From Kitasatospora sp. NBC_00374 (GTDB lineage Bacteria > Actinomycetota > Actinomycetes > Streptomycetales > Streptomycetaceae): a stretch of DNA of 64,000 bases. Positions within the stretch are counted from its first letter, which is position 1. Each line of letters begins with the position of its first letter. The stretch covers positions 8,601,001-8,665,000 of the forward strand of contig NZ_CP107964.1 of the NCBI RefSeq assembly GCF_041434935.1, read 5' to 3'. The translations under genes were made by a program, and so were the position numbers. Below, one piece after another: positions 25,732-34,728 of this stretch. The notes under the pieces are model-generated. The model was not told where the DNA came from. It worked only from the letters and a program-made list of their open reading frames with translations, and ran no database searches.

Positions 25732-26664
25732 ATGCACCCCACCGACCCCACGCCTCTCGCCTCCGACGGCGCACCGGATGTCCTGCAGGGCCCCCCGCCC
25801 GTCGTAACGGGAGCTCCCGTCGAGGTGTCCGAGGGCGTTTTCGTCATCCCGGACCACCGCGTCGAGCTGGTCCCCAACGTCGGCATCGTCCTCGGGGAGA
25901 AGGCCGCGCTGGTCATCGACACCGGCATCGGCCCCCGCAACGGCGCGCTGGTGCTGGAACAGGCCCGGCGCCTGGCCGGCGACCGCCGCCTGTACCTGAC
26001 CCTCACCCACTTCCATCCTGAGCACGGCTTCGGCGCGCAGGCGTTCAAGGGAGCCGCCACGATCGTCTACAACAGCAGCCAGCGCGCCGAACTGCGGCGC
26101 AAGGGAGCCGGCTATCTCGGCATGTTCAAAGGTCTGAGCCCCGCAGTCGCCGCCGAACTCGAAGGAGTCGAACTGGTCGACCCCGATCTGGTCTACGAGG
26201 GCGAGGTCGAGATCGACCTCGGCGGCCGTACCGTGCTGCTGCGCGAGGTCGGCCCCGCGCACACCGGCTCCGACCAGATCGTCCTTGTGGACGGCCGGGT
26301 GCTGTTCGCCGGCGATCTGCTGGAGACCCGCATCTTCCCGATCGCGCCGTACTTCCCGCCCCACGACACCGATGTGGACGGCGCGGGCTGGATCGGCGTG
26401 CTCGACCAGCTCGCCGCACTCGCCCCGCAGACCGTCGTTCCCGGCCACGGCGAGGTCACCGACGCCTCGCTCATCCACGACGTCCGCGACTACCTCGCCT
26501 ACGTCCGCGACGAGGCCCTGCGGCTGCGCGAGAGCGGCGCCACCGCCGACGAGACGGCCGCCACCATCGACAAGAACGCCCGTACCCGCTGGCCTTCCTG
26601 GGAACGCCCCGAGTGGATCGGCCTCGCCGCCCGCGCCTTCTACGACACCAACGCACCGGCCTGA
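25732..26664 (+). CDS. Metallo-beta-lactamase-fold hydrolase
   Basis: 310 aa. Seen: ALVIDTGIGPRNGALVLEQA (first strand Asp), the metal motif region LTHFHPEHGFGAQAF (HxHxxH-type, here HFHPEHG), EVGPAHTGSDQIVLVDGRVLFAGDLLE (His and bridging Asp) and VVPGHGEVTD. The third motif residue differs slightly from the canonical HXHXDH (PEH in place of ADH), so the second metal site may be altered. No signal peptide. ATG 25732 is the family-like start. Function is probably hydrolysis of an ester, thioester or lactone. Likely regulated by the divergent TetR protein. Confidence 0.88.
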   Translation: MHPTDPTPLASDGAPDVLQGPPPVVTGAPVEVSEGVFVIPDHRVELVPNVGIVLGEKAALVIDTGIGPRNGALVLEQARRLAGDRRLYLTLTHFHPEHGFGAQAFKGAATIVYNSSQRAELRRKGAGYLGMFKGLSPAVAAELEGVELVDPDLVYEGEVEIDLGGRTVLLREVGPAHTGSDQIVLVDGRVLFAGDLLETRIFPIAPYFPPHDTDVDGAGWIGVLDQLAALAPQTVVPGHGEVTDASLIHDVRDYLAYVRDEALRLRESGATADETAATIDKNARTRWPSWERPEWIGLAARAFYDTNAPA

Positions 26665-26776
26665 GCTTGCCGTTTAACGTCTGAGCTCGAACTGTCTGTG
26701 GGACCTGCTGTCCTTACGGAGCGCACTGGTTGGCTCTGGTGTTGATGGCTGGACTCCAGCAAGCGTCGGGCGGCTA

Positions 26777-27034
26777 TCAGCCCTGGATCTGGTTCGAGTG
26801 GTCGCGCCGTTGTCGCCAGGCCCTGAAATAGCGGATACCGTCCCGGGCCATCTCAAAGAGCACCAGGACCATGATCGCGGTGGCCAGGCAGCGCGCCACG
26901 ACGGACTCCGCGCCCGTGGCGACGAACGATGAACAGATAAGGTAGAGGATCCGGCCAGGCCACGACTTCATCCAGCTGCGGGTCTGGTCCCGTTGTGCCA
27001 CCGTGCTATCCCCAGCCTGAACGCCCCAGCTCAT
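26777..27034 (-). CDS. Small membrane protein, unknown function
   Basis: 85 aa from ATG 27034. After a polar N-terminus come hydrophobic stretches ILYLICSSFVATGAE and ARCLATAIMVLVLFEMA, then a basic tail YFRAWRQRRDHSN, giving two possible membrane segments with a cytoplasmic C-terminus by the positive-inside rule. No family recognised. The codon use and lack of any competing frame support it moderately. The flanks 26665-26776 and 27035-27202 hold no other supported gene. Confidence 0.5.
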   Translation of the reverse strand: MSWGVQAGDSTVAQRDQTRSWMKSWPGRILYLICSSFVATGAESVVARCLATAIMVLVLFEMARDGIRYFRAWRQRRDHSNQIQG

Positions 27035-27202
27035 CCACTGTGGCTGTGATCAATGAGGGACCACAGCCTGCCATTCAGCCTCTGGCCTCGAACGGGCGGT
27101 CGGACGCGTCACCCGTACGGGAGTTCAGCGGACGCCGGGGCGGCCTCCACGTGATCCTTAACTCGGCTACGAGGTATGAGAATCGACGCGCTTCTCGGCC
27201 TG

Positions 27203-27436
27203 TCACTCCCGCTCGGCTCTGCGCAGCCTCGCGAGCTCGGCCCGCTCGTCGGCGTTCAGCGCCGGTCCGGCCGCAGCCGGCTCAGCGTCGGCGGCTCTCA
27301 CCCAGTTCCGCAGGGTCTCGTGGTTGACCCCGATCTCCTTCGCGACCGCCGCGAACGTGCGCCGACCCTCCGAGGACCGGTACAGCGCGACGGCATCACG
27401 ACGGAACTCGTCCGAGTACTTCGACGGACGTCCCAC
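27203..27436 (-). pseudogene. IS3-family OrfA remnant, truncated
   Basis: From GTG 27436 (AAGGGAAG upstream) the protein reads GRPSKYSDEFRRDAVALYRS, then FAAVAKEIGVNHETLRNWVR, the helix-turn-helix of IS3 OrfA, and LNADERAELARLRRAERE at the start of the leucine zipper. It stops after about 77 residues; no OrfB (integrase) follows. A relic whose downstream half is gone. Confidence 0.75.
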
Positions 27437-27507
27437 CTGGACTTCCCTTCCTGGATCTACAAGATCCAAGTGTCAGGGGTGTCCACGTCGCAGGGCAAAG
27501 CTCAGCC

Positions 27508-27556
27508 AGCAGGGTGTCCAGGTCATTCTTCACAGATCGATCCTGGACACCCTGCT
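27508..27556. terminator. Strong hairpin downstream of the nitroreductase gene
   Basis: Perfect 15-bp arms AGCAGGGTGTCCAGG (27508-27522) and CCTGGACACCCTGCT (27542-27556) with a 19-base loop, about 35 bp past the nitroreductase stop on the minus strand. No T-run, as is common in actinobacterial terminators. Confidence 0.55.
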
Positions 27557-27589
27557 TGCCGTCCCTGGACGCGGAGTTGGGCAGGATCT

Positions 27590-28261
27590 CTATTCCTGGT
27601 GTGCGGTGCTCTGTTGTGCAGTGTGCCGTTCGTAGAAGACGTTGTGTTCCAGGGGACGCCGGCCAGGATGGCGCCGTTCCTCCGCCGGGTAGCCGACGGA
27701 CACGAGCAGTGCGATGACCAGGTCGCCCCGGTCCTCGATCCCGATCACCTTCTTCACCTTGTCCTCGTCCCAGCCGTTCATCGGCGACGTTGCCAGGCCC
27801 ATCTCGGTCGCGGCGAGCATTACGAACGAGGCCGCGATCATTGCGTCCTTGACCGCGTACTCGCGGAGCAGGCCGCGCTTGTCGAGGTCTTCCTGGAACG
27901 CTGTTGACGCCGCGGAGAACATGGCGATGAAGTCGTCGTTCCATGCTCCATCGCGCCGGGCCCGGTCGTAGATATCGCTGTGGTCGTCACGCCAGGACTG
28001 CGGCTCCGCGACGAAGACCAGCACGACGGGGGCCTCCTGCGGCTGCGGCTGTCCGCCGGTGGCCCAGGCGAGTCCTTCACGCGCCTCGTCGCTGGCCACG
28101 ACGACGATCGACCGGTCCTGGAGATTCCAACTGGTAGGCGCTTCAACGGCGAGCTCAAGCAGCGAGGACAGGGCAGCCTCGGGAATCGGATCGGGCCGGT
28201 AGTGGCGCACGGTGCGGCGGGTACGGATCGCGTCCGCGACGGAGAGCGTCTGGTTCTTCAT
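27590..28261 (-). CDS. Nitroreductase-family FMN oxidoreductase
   Basis: 223 aa. Nitroreductase fold: VADAIRTRRTVRHYRPDPIP (FMN phosphate contact), LLELAVEAPTSWNLQDRSIV (the APTSWNLQ FMN loop), AVKDAMIAASFVMLAATEMG, LATSPMNGWDED and VIALLVSVGYPAEERR at the C-terminus. Acts as an NAD(P)H-dependent reductase of nitro compounds or quinones in the cytosol. ATG 28261 is divergent from an HxlR-family regulator with a palindrome between them, an arrangement common for redox- or electrophile-responsive reductases. Confidence 0.92.
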   Translation of the reverse strand: MKNQTLSVADAIRTRRTVRHYRPDPIPEAALSSLLELAVEAPTSWNLQDRSIVVVASDEAREGLAWATGGQPQPQEAPVVLVFVAEPQSWRDDHSDIYDRARRDGAWNDDFIAMFSAASTAFQEDLDKRGLLREYAVKDAMIAASFVMLAATEMGLATSPMNGWDEDKVKKVIGIEDRGDLVIALLVSVGYPAEERRHPGRRPLEHNVFYERHTAQQSTAHQE

Positions 28262-28269
28262 GACACTCA

Positions 28270-28294
28270 CTATTGGAGAGTCTCTCTCCAGTAG
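28270..28294. promoter_or_regulatory. Palindromic HxlR-type operator
   Basis: Arms CTATTGGAGAG and CTCTCCAGTAG separated by TCT, 10 of 11 positions complementary, centred between the divergent nitroreductase and HxlR starts. Its position next to the nitroreductase ATG fits a repressor site. Confidence 0.6.
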
Positions 28295-28329
28295 AAAGAG
28301 GGCACCTTTTTGTGCGTTACTCTCCCACC

Positions 28330-28722
28330 ATGAAGACTGTGGTGGACTCCTCCGGACTGCCAGCCGACGCCTACTCTGCGAAGTGCCCGACGCGCCAGGT
28401 CCTCGACCACATCGCCGGCAAGTGGACGATCCTGGTCGTAGACGCCCTCCTCGAAGGCACGATGCGCTACACCGAGTTGAGCCGACGCATCGAGGGCATC
28501 TCACAGAAGATGCTCACCCAGACTCTGCGCAGCCTCGAAGCTGACGGCTTCATTACCCGCACGGTGCACCCGACCATCCCGCCCCAGGTCGAGTACGACC
28601 TGACCAAGCTCGGCCAGAGCCTTGCTGGGCCCATCACCGCGCTCCGGCAATGGACGGAAGCCCACATCAACGAGATCGAACGGGCCCGGGCCCGCGTCAC
28701 CGCCGAAACCTCAGTCCGCTGA
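28330..28722 (+). CDS. HxlR-family winged-helix regulator
   Basis: 130 aa. The single HxlR domain is clear: CPTRQVLDHIAGKWTILVVD (with the conserved N-terminal Cys), LEGTMRYTELSRRIEGISQK, MLTQTLRSLEADGFITRTVH and VEYDLTKLGQSLAGPITALR. ATG 28330 matches the family start. HxlR proteins often sense aldehydes, quinones or oxidants through the N-terminal cysteine and control a neighbouring reductase. The divergent nitroreductase is the probable target. Confidence 0.92.
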   Translation: MKTVVDSSGLPADAYSAKCPTRQVLDHIAGKWTILVVDALLEGTMRYTELSRRIEGISQKMLTQTLRSLEADGFITRTVHPTIPPQVEYDLTKLGQSLAGPITALRQWTEAHINEIERARARVTAETSVR

Positions 28723-28812
28723 TCTGCTAGTCCGAACGCGGGAGGCAGCCCCACTCGTGGGGAATCGTCACTTCGGCGACTCCCCGCCCCGACATAGGAC
28801 TTGATCGTCTAG

Positions 28813-29140
28813 GAGCTGTCCGGGCGATCATGTATGGAGCCAGATGACGAGGGCTGCCACGGGGGAGTCCTCCCGCGGGCGGGCGGCCTGACTGCCGGTC
28901 TTCTCCGGGATCGTGTGCCGGATGGAGTGCCTGCGCGGGTGGTCGTGGCACGGTCCGTTGCTGTTGGCCTTGTCGGCGGCCAGGCTGCCGGGCGTCTTTC
29001 GGGGTCGGCCGGCTCGGGACATGGGACGCGGATCTTCTCCAGCACGAGCTCGAACTGGGTGCAGTCCACCCGACGCCCGAGCCGACGACCCAGGCTGGCG
29101 GTAGTCACATGATCGGGCGAACAGGTCCGGTACGGGCGGC
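28813..29140 (-). pseudogene. IS5-type transposase C-terminal remnant
   Basis: On the minus strand the frame reads DCTQFELVLEKIRVPCPEPA, matching DCTQFEPVLEKIRVPRIGPG of the copy at 30955-31766. It is then shifted into other frames that still spell PGSLAADKANSNGP and SGTPSGTRSRRRP-like derivatives. The last bases before the end encode the VIWLHT C-terminus. Only the distal third of the transposase survives, with several indels. Confidence 0.7.
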
Positions 29141-29200
29141 CCAGGGCAACTCGCACGTGTCGTGCCCCGGCGCCGGCCGCAGCGCGCCGGCGTCCCCGGC

Positions 29201-29776
29201 TCAGGGCGCGGTGGCTTCCCAGGCCGCCTTGATCATCCGGAAGACCTCGTCCACCGTGGCCCCGGGATCGTCCGCCCGGCAGGCCAGCGCGTAGGCGTCG
29301 ATGGCGAACCGCGCGGTCGCCCGGCAGGCCGTCGCGCTCCGGGACAGGTGGGGATCGGCGGCCAGCGCCGCCGCCAGCGCCTGCGCGTGACGCAGGCTCA
29401 TCGACTCCTCGTATTCCCGCAGGGCGGGTGAACCCTCGATCATGCGTCGGACGGGGGCACTGCCCTCCGCCGTGCAGTGCCGCACCAGGGCCTGGACCTC
29501 GCGGTGCAGCGCCGGGATGAGCGGCTCGTGCACAGGCCGCTCGGTCACCGCCCGCGTGAGGCGCTGCTCGAAGTCCTCATCGCGCTCGAACACCAGCGCC
29601 TCCTTGGAGGCGAAGTGGGCGAAGACGGTGGTGACGGCCACGTCGGCCTCGGCCGCCACGTCACGGATGCCCACGGCGTCGTACCCGCGCTCCAGGAAGA
29701 GGCGCAGCGCGGTGTCAGCGATCTTCTGACGGGTCGCGGCCTTCTTGCGTTCGCGGCGTCCGGACGGTTCGGTCAT
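29201..29776 (-). CDS. TetR-family regulator (cargo of the composite unit)
   Basis: 191 aa. HTH: RQKIADTALRLFLERGYDAV, then GIRDVAAEADVAVTTVFAHF and ASKEALVFERD, a classic TetR N-terminus. The C-terminal domain contains RMIEGSPALREYEESMSLRH and ATARFAIDAYALACRADDPG. ATG 29776 is divergent from the oxidoreductase gene across about 70 bp containing an inverted repeat. Likely an autorepressor that also controls the oxidoreductase. Both genes lie inside the composite unit, so they probably travel as a regulated module. Confidence 0.92.
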   Translation of the reverse strand: MTEPSGRRERKKAATRQKIADTALRLFLERGYDAVGIRDVAAEADVAVTTVFAHFASKEALVFERDEDFEQRLTRAVTERPVHEPLIPALHREVQALVRHCTAEGSAPVRRMIEGSPALREYEESMSLRHAQALAAALAADPHLSRSATACRATARFAIDAYALACRADDPGATVDEVFRMIKAAWEATAP

Positions 29777-29804
29777 GATCTGACACTACCAGGTATGAAT
29801 CCGA

Positions 29805-29828
29805 AACCGTTGTGAAACACTAACGGTT
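29805..29828. promoter_or_regulatory. TetR-type operator
   Basis: Arms AACCGTT (29805-29811) and AACGGTT (29822-29828) enclose GTGAAACACT. The right arm abuts an ATG at 29829, so binding would block the oxidoreductase start region. Confidence 0.55.
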
Positions 29829-29846
29829 ATGGCTATCTTCGACCGC

Positions 29847-30740
29847 ATGAGGAAAATCAGCTTCGCCGAGTTCGGCGGTCCCGAGGTCCTGCAACTGGTG
29901 GAAGCCGAGAAGCCCCACGCGAGCCCCGGTCGGATCCGCATCGCCGTACGGGCGGCGGGTGTCAACCCCGTCGACTGGAGGATCCGGGAGGGCCAGGTCC
30001 TGGGAGCCCATCCGGTCGAGCTGCCCGCCGGGGTCGGACTGGACGCCGCCGGGGTGGTGGACGAGGTCGGCGAGGGCGTCGAGGGGGTCGAGGTCGGCGA
30101 CCGCGTGTTCGGCGAAGGCGCCGACACCTACGCCGAATTCGCCGTGCTGTCGGCCTGGGCCCGGATGCCCGACGGACTGGCCTTCGAGGAGGCGGCCGGG
30201 TACCCGTCGGTGGTGGAGACCGCGCTGCGCATCATCCGCGAGGTCGGCGTGCGGCCCGGGCAGACGCTGCTGGTCAGCGGCGCGTCCGGCGGCGTCGGGT
30301 CGGCGGTGCTGCAGATCGCCCGCGCGCGCGGCATCACGGTGATCGGCACGGCCGGGGCCGCGAACCAGGACTACCTGCGCGGCCTGGGCGCCCTCGCCAC
30401 GACCTACCACGAGGGCTGGGTCGAACGGGTCCGGCACCTGGGCCGGGTCGACGCGGCCCTCGACCTGGCCGGCTCGGGCGTGATCCGCGAACTCGTCGAG
30501 CTGACCGGGGACCCGCGCCAGGTCGTCTCCATCGCCGACCTCGGTGCGCCGCAGCTGGGCGTCCGGTTCTCCGGCGTGGCCGGGAGCGTGCCGGACGCGC
30601 TCGCCGAGGCCGTCGACCTCATCTCCCGGGGCCGACTCCACATCCCGGTCGAGAAGTCGTACGCGCTCACCGAGGCAGCGGCGGCGCACACGGACAGCCG
30701 CGCCGGCCACACCCGGGGACGCCGGGTCCTGGTCGTCTGA
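29847..30740 (+). CDS. NADP-dependent quinone-oxidoreductase-like enzyme
   Basis: 297 aa from ATG 29847 (an ATG at 29829 would add six residues and touches the operator). Zinc-independent MDR fold: FAEFGGPEVLQLVEAEKPHA, RAAGVNPVDWRIREGQ, GLDAAGVVDEVGEGVEGVEV GDRVFGEG, and the nucleotide-binding motif TLLVSGASGGVGSAVLQIAR. A C-terminal RGRLHIPVEKSYALTEAAAAH follows. Zn-ligand cysteines are absent, as in QOR-like enzymes, which reduce quinones or enones with NADPH. It pairs with the divergent TetR gene. Confidence 0.92.
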   Translation: MRKISFAEFGGPEVLQLVEAEKPHASPGRIRIAVRAAGVNPVDWRIREGQVLGAHPVELPAGVGLDAAGVVDEVGEGVEGVEVGDRVFGEGADTYAEFAVLSAWARMPDGLAFEEAAGYPSVVETALRIIREVGVRPGQTLLVSGASGGVGSAVLQIARARGITVIGTAGAANQDYLRGLGALATTYHEGWVERVRHLGRVDAALDLAGSGVIRELVELTGDPRQVVSIADLGAPQLGVRFSGVAGSVPDALAEAVDLISRGRLHIPVEKSYALTEAAAAHTDSRAGHTRGRRVLVV

Positions 30741-30954
30741 GCCACGGCCCGCCCGGCGTCCCGCGCCGAACGGCCGGTCACTGGCGGGCGGTGAAGCGGC
30801 GTCGGATGAAACCGGGGCGGTTACGCCTCGCCCACCAGGGCGACCGCGGCGCCCTCCGCCGAGATCAGGTTCAGGCCGTCGGCGTTTCCGGACGGGCCGG
30901 TCGCCGCCTGGTGCGGAGACGGCTAGGACCTCGCCTGTCTCGCTCGTTGGTCCG

Positions 30955-31766
30955 GGCGTGGGCGGGGTGATCTTACGGACGAGGAGTGGGAACGGCTGAG
31001 GCCGTTCCTACCGGTCAGCAACAGGCGTTGTGGCAGGTGGCGGGACCATCGGCAGGTGATCGATGGGATTCTGCACCGGGTACGGACGGGTGTTCAGTGG
31101 CGTGATCTTCCCGAGCGGTTCGGGCCGTGGAAGACCGTTTACGAGCGTCACCGGCTGTGGTCGGCTGACGGGACCTGGGAGCGTCTGCTCCAGCAGGTCC
31201 AGGCCGAGCGGACGCGGCCGACGACATCGACTGGGACGTTTCGGTCGGCTCCACGATCGTGCGTGCCCACCAGCACGCGCGAGGGCCTGGGCCGCTCGAG
31301 GGGCGGGTTCACCACCAAAGTCCACCTGAGCGCGGACGGTCGCTGCCGCCCACTGTCTCTGGTCGTCACCCCGGGGCAGCGGGCGGACTGCACGCAGTTC
31401 GAGCCCGTGCTGGAGAAGATCCGTGTTCCCCGGATCGGCCCGGGCAGGCCCCGCAAGAAGCCCGACAGCCTGGCCGCCGACAAGGCCTACAGCAACGGGC
31501 CGTGTCGCGCCTACCTGCGCGAACGGGGCATCCGGCACACGATCCCGGAGAAGGCCGACACCCGGGCCGCCCGCCTGCGCAAGGGCTCACGAGGTGGGCG
31601 GCCACCGGGCTTCGACGAGGAGCGGTACAAGAAACGCAACACCGTCGAACGGGCCATCAATAAGCTGAAGAACTCCCGAGCCGTCGCGACTCGCTACGAC
31701 AAGCGCGGCTATGTCTATCTCGGCACCGTCACCGCGGCAGCCCTCCTCATCTGGCTCCACACATGA
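30955..31766 (+). pseudogene. IS5-type transposase, inactivated
   Basis: The N-terminal frame reads GDLTDEEWERLRPFLPVSNR, then VIDGILHRVRTGVQWRDLPE and RFGPWKTVYERHRLWS. Near 31205 the frame slips; the displaced frame reads DIDWDVSVGSTIVRAHQHA, where the first catalytic Asp of the usual VSVDST is Gly. The following linker is deleted. The frame resumes at REGLGRSRGGFTTKVHLSAD and runs through NTVERAINKLKNSRAVATRY to IWLHT. Frameshift, lost catalytic Asp and missing linker make it non-functional. Confidence 0.85.
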
Positions 31767-31781
31767 TCGCCCGGACAGCTC

Positions 31782-34724
31782 CTAGTTGGCGCGGTCGCAG
31801 ATGGCCCCGGTTCCCGTCACGGGTGGGCGGACCGTGCCTCGTCGGCCAGCGTTGCGCAGGATTGCGTCGATACGGGCGTTGACCGAATTCGCGCAGCGGG
31901 CGGCTGCTGCCAAGTCGCCGACGGCGTCTCGCAGGGCCGGCCTGTCGTGCGCGTCGAGGGCCTGTATGCAGCGGTTGGTGCCCTGTTCGGCATGAGTACG
32001 CAGTGCCTTCCAGTCAGCCTGGGTGCTGGCATCGGGTACCCGGAACCAGACCACTTCGAACACCGTGGGACCTCTCCATCTCGTACAGACCGGGCGGAAC
32101 CGTCGGTCCACGGAGTCCCAGGGTTCGTTGGGTGCGCTGTCTGCTCCACGACCGGCTGCGACCAACTCGCTGGTGTAGGAGGTGGTGAGATCCAGGAGGT
32201 CGAGACCGCCCAGCCAGTACCAGGCGTGGACCTGACGCATCCGGGTCCTGTCGGACACGGGCGCGTCGGGAACGCCGAACTGCTGCGTGAATTTGCGCTG
32301 GCCCTCGGTGAGATCCGTACGGATGCCGAGTTGACGCAACTGGGACACGCCGGTCGCCGCGGAGGCTCCGACAGCCACGACACAGAGCAGGACTACGGCG
32401 AGGCGTCGAATGTGGATGCCTCGGGTGCGGGGGCCGGGGCGGCCGGAGGTGCGGGGCAGTGACGGCCGTAAGCGGCGAAGAACTGTGGCGGCTACGGCTG
32501 CGGCTGTAGCGGTGAGCGCCCCGAGCACAACTGCGTTGTCCAGCAGGAAAGTGAACGGAAACAGCGGTTGCGCCCAGGCCGGGCGCCAGGCGCAACTGTC
32601 GTGCAGGACGCTGAGGGGACCGACACAGCCGTCCAGGGACACGAGGACGGTCATGACGGTGAGGCCAAGCAGAGTGGCTGTCTGGGCCGCTATCAGGCTG
32701 CCCAGGAGCCGGAAGCGCCCGGCCACCGCGCTCGCCCTTGCGGCAGCCAGAGTCGATGACACAGTCAGGGCCAGGAGCAGCAAACCCGCGTACCGCAGGG
32801 CGTACAGGCCGCCGCGCGCATCCGGAACGGGTTGCCCGGTGTGCACGTATGCCTGGACGCCCGCAAGCGCGATGCCCGCAAGCACACCGCCCAGCAAGCC
32901 CGGCTGCAGCACCCTTCGCAGCGGCACCACCGAGGCCCCCGGCAGCGGTAGCGGCAGGGGGGCGGGCACCCAGCGCGGGGTTCCCATGACCGGGCCAGCC
33001 GCCCAGGCGATCAGCGGCCCCACCCACAGGGCGGTGACCGAGAGAGCGCACAGGGGTGTGCCAGCGATGTGCTGCAGCAGCGGAATCACGGTGGTGATGC
33101 CCGGCAGCGATCTCGGATCTCCCACCGGGGCCGCTGAGGGAAGCCACTCCAGAAGCGACTGCGCCATCCCTTCAGCGCTGATCGTGTACCCGCCCGCCCA
33201 TACCGTGCCGATCAAGGACCACCAGACAAGCCATGACGCCATCGCGAGAAAGGCGGCGACCAGGCCAAGCAGGAGCGCGGGCCGTAGCGTCCTGCCCCGC
33301 CAGGTGCTGGCCCACAGGTGGGCGCACTGCGTGGTCCACCACCCGAAGGCTGCCCCCGCTGCAACTGGCACCAGCAAGACTTGTGGCCGCACGGGCAGCC
33401 ACGCCCAGCCTGTGCCGTAGCCGTGAAGGACGGTGCCGGCCGCCATACCGGCCCCCAGCCACGCCCCTGCCCACATGCCCAAGGGCACCCGGCCGCCCGT
33501 CAGGACGGCGTATGCCACCGCCCGCCACAGCGCGACCCCGGCCACTCCAGTAACCAGGGCGGCGGGAATCAGCACCATCACCTGGAAGACGCTGGTGCTG
33601 ACGTTGAAGTAGTACGGTGCCAGCTGGTAGATCAGCTGTAACGGCGTCATGACGGCAATGGCGCCGGTCAGAAACAGGGGCAGGGCTGCGGCCCGAAACA
33701 GCGGCGCGGGGTCAGCCAGAGCGCCCTGACGCAGTCCCCAGGTCGGATGAGTGCGCCACAGGTCGAGGAACGAAGTCAGGGCGCGGCGCACCGGCCCGCC
33801 GGGCGGCGCGGCCGTGACGGCCCAGCCGTGGGGGTCCGCACCCCAGCGCACCGCGGTCAGGTCGGCGTAGACCTCACGGCTGCGCAGCGTGTCCGACCGA
33901 GCGAGGTAGACCAGCGCGACCATGACGGCGGCGAGCAGCATCGTCCGGTCCAGCACCGGGACGATGCCGTCCGTAAGGAAGCCATAGATCCAGTAGCCCT
34001 GCCAGAGCACGTAGGGCACGAGCACCAGGGCCAGAAACGACCGCCACAGGGCGACGGTCGCGTATGTGAGGGTGATGTCGCGGTTGGTGATGTGCGCGAG
34101 TTCGTGCAACAGCACCGCCCGGAAGCGTTTCGGATCGCTGTGCCGGATGGTGAGCAGACCCCCGTGCAGGCACACGATGGGGCGGCGGGCGCGACCGAAC
34201 ACCACTGCGCTGGTCGACGAGACGGCACTGGGGTCGACGACTATCCGGGGCATCGGCGCAACGCCCGTCGTAACGGCCAGCTCGGACAGCAGGGCACGCA
34301 GTTCACCGTCCGCGTCGACCGACTCCAGCGAGACGATCCGGCTGCGCCGTGCTTTCCACAGTGGCAGTGCATGGAAGAGCAGGCCGGCCGAGACGGTCAG
34401 CAGAAGTGGCCAGCCGACGACTTGCCACCCCGGCGGCGCAGGCGCCCATTTGGACATGCAGTAGGTGAAGGCGACGGCCTGGCCTGTGATGCTGACAGTC
34501 GGCCCCCAGAATCCCTGGTCGTCAGGGTCGACTCCTGCGGCGAGACGGCAGCCCTCCTGGTCTCCGTCCGAGAGCCCTCTGATCACGGTCAGCATCATCG
34601 ACCCGCTGGCGACCAGTAGCAGAAACAGGAGCATGGCGAAACGTACGCTCGTTCCCGCGCCCAGCACTCGCTCGTCAACGCGCGGCTGCGACTGCGGCTG
34701 CGCATCCGGCACTGGCACCGGCAT
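31782..34724 (-). CDS. Large polytopic membrane protein with M48 peptidase domain
   Basis: 980 aa. An N-terminal transmembrane segment (FAMLLFLLLVASGSMMLTVI) and two more precede the M48 domain: PRIVVDPSAVSSTSAVVFGR, zinc motif HELAH at 207-211 (VLLHELAHITNRD), and the third-ligand region SREVYADLTAVRWGADP. Many further hydrophobic helices follow through about residue 780, then an extracytoplasmic C-terminal domain. This is the long actinobacterial M48 type, probably membrane quality control or regulated proteolysis. It starts 4 bp after the upstream partner's stop. Its TAG stop overlaps the CTAG target of the composite transposon and is preserved. Confidence 0.88.
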   Translation of the reverse strand: MPVPVPDAQPQSQPRVDERVLGAGTSVRFAMLLFLLLVASGSMMLTVIRGLSDGDQEGCRLAAGVDPDDQGFWGPTVSITGQAVAFTYCMSKWAPAPPGWQVVGWPLLLTVSAGLLFHALPLWKARRSRIVSLESVDADGELRALLSELAVTTGVAPMPRIVVDPSAVSSTSAVVFGRARRPIVCLHGGLLTIRHSDPKRFRAVLLHELAHITNRDITLTYATVALWRSFLALVLVPYVLWQGYWIYGFLTDGIVPVLDRTMLLAAVMVALVYLARSDTLRSREVYADLTAVRWGADPHGWAVTAAPPGGPVRRALTSFLDLWRTHPTWGLRQGALADPAPLFRAAALPLFLTGAIAVMTPLQLIYQLAPYYFNVSTSVFQVMVLIPAALVTGVAGVALWRAVAYAVLTGGRVPLGMWAGAWLGAGMAAGTVLHGYGTGWAWLPVRPQVLLVPVAAGAAFGWWTTQCAHLWASTWRGRTLRPALLLGLVAAFLAMASWLVWWSLIGTVWAGGYTISAEGMAQSLLEWLPSAAPVGDPRSLPGITTVIPLLQHIAGTPLCALSVTALWVGPLIAWAAGPVMGTPRWVPAPLPLPLPGASVVPLRRVLQPGLLGGVLAGIALAGVQAYVHTGQPVPDARGGLYALRYAGLLLLALTVSSTLAAARASAVAGRFRLLGSLIAAQTATLLGLTVMTVLVSLDGCVGPLSVLHDSCAWRPAWAQPLFPFTFLLDNAVVLGALTATAAAVAATVLRRLRPSLPRTSGRPGPRTRGIHIRRLAVVLLCVVAVGASAATGVSQLRQLGIRTDLTEGQRKFTQQFGVPDAPVSDRTRMRQVHAWYWLGGLDLLDLTTSYTSELVAAGRGADSAPNEPWDSVDRRFRPVCTRWRGPTVFEVVWFRVPDASTQADWKALRTHAEQGTNRCIQALDAHDRPALRDAVGDLAAAARCANSVNARIDAILRNAGRRGTVRPPVTGTGAICDRAN

Positions 34725-34728
34725 CTGC

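Larger units (their letters stand above)
28813..31781. mobile_element. Composite-transposon-like unit flanked by inverted IS5-type copies
   Basis: The outer ends are inverted and nearly identical for about 50 bp (starting GAGCTGTCCGGGCGATCATG on the left; complement on the right). CTAG borders both sides (28809-28812, 31782-31785), as expected for a target duplication. The two flanking IS copies are defective. Inside lie a TetR regulator and a quinone-oxidoreductase-like gene. Two mutated IS ends bracketing cargo, with CTAG only at the outermost borders, suggest the whole unit moved as one. Confidence 0.7.
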
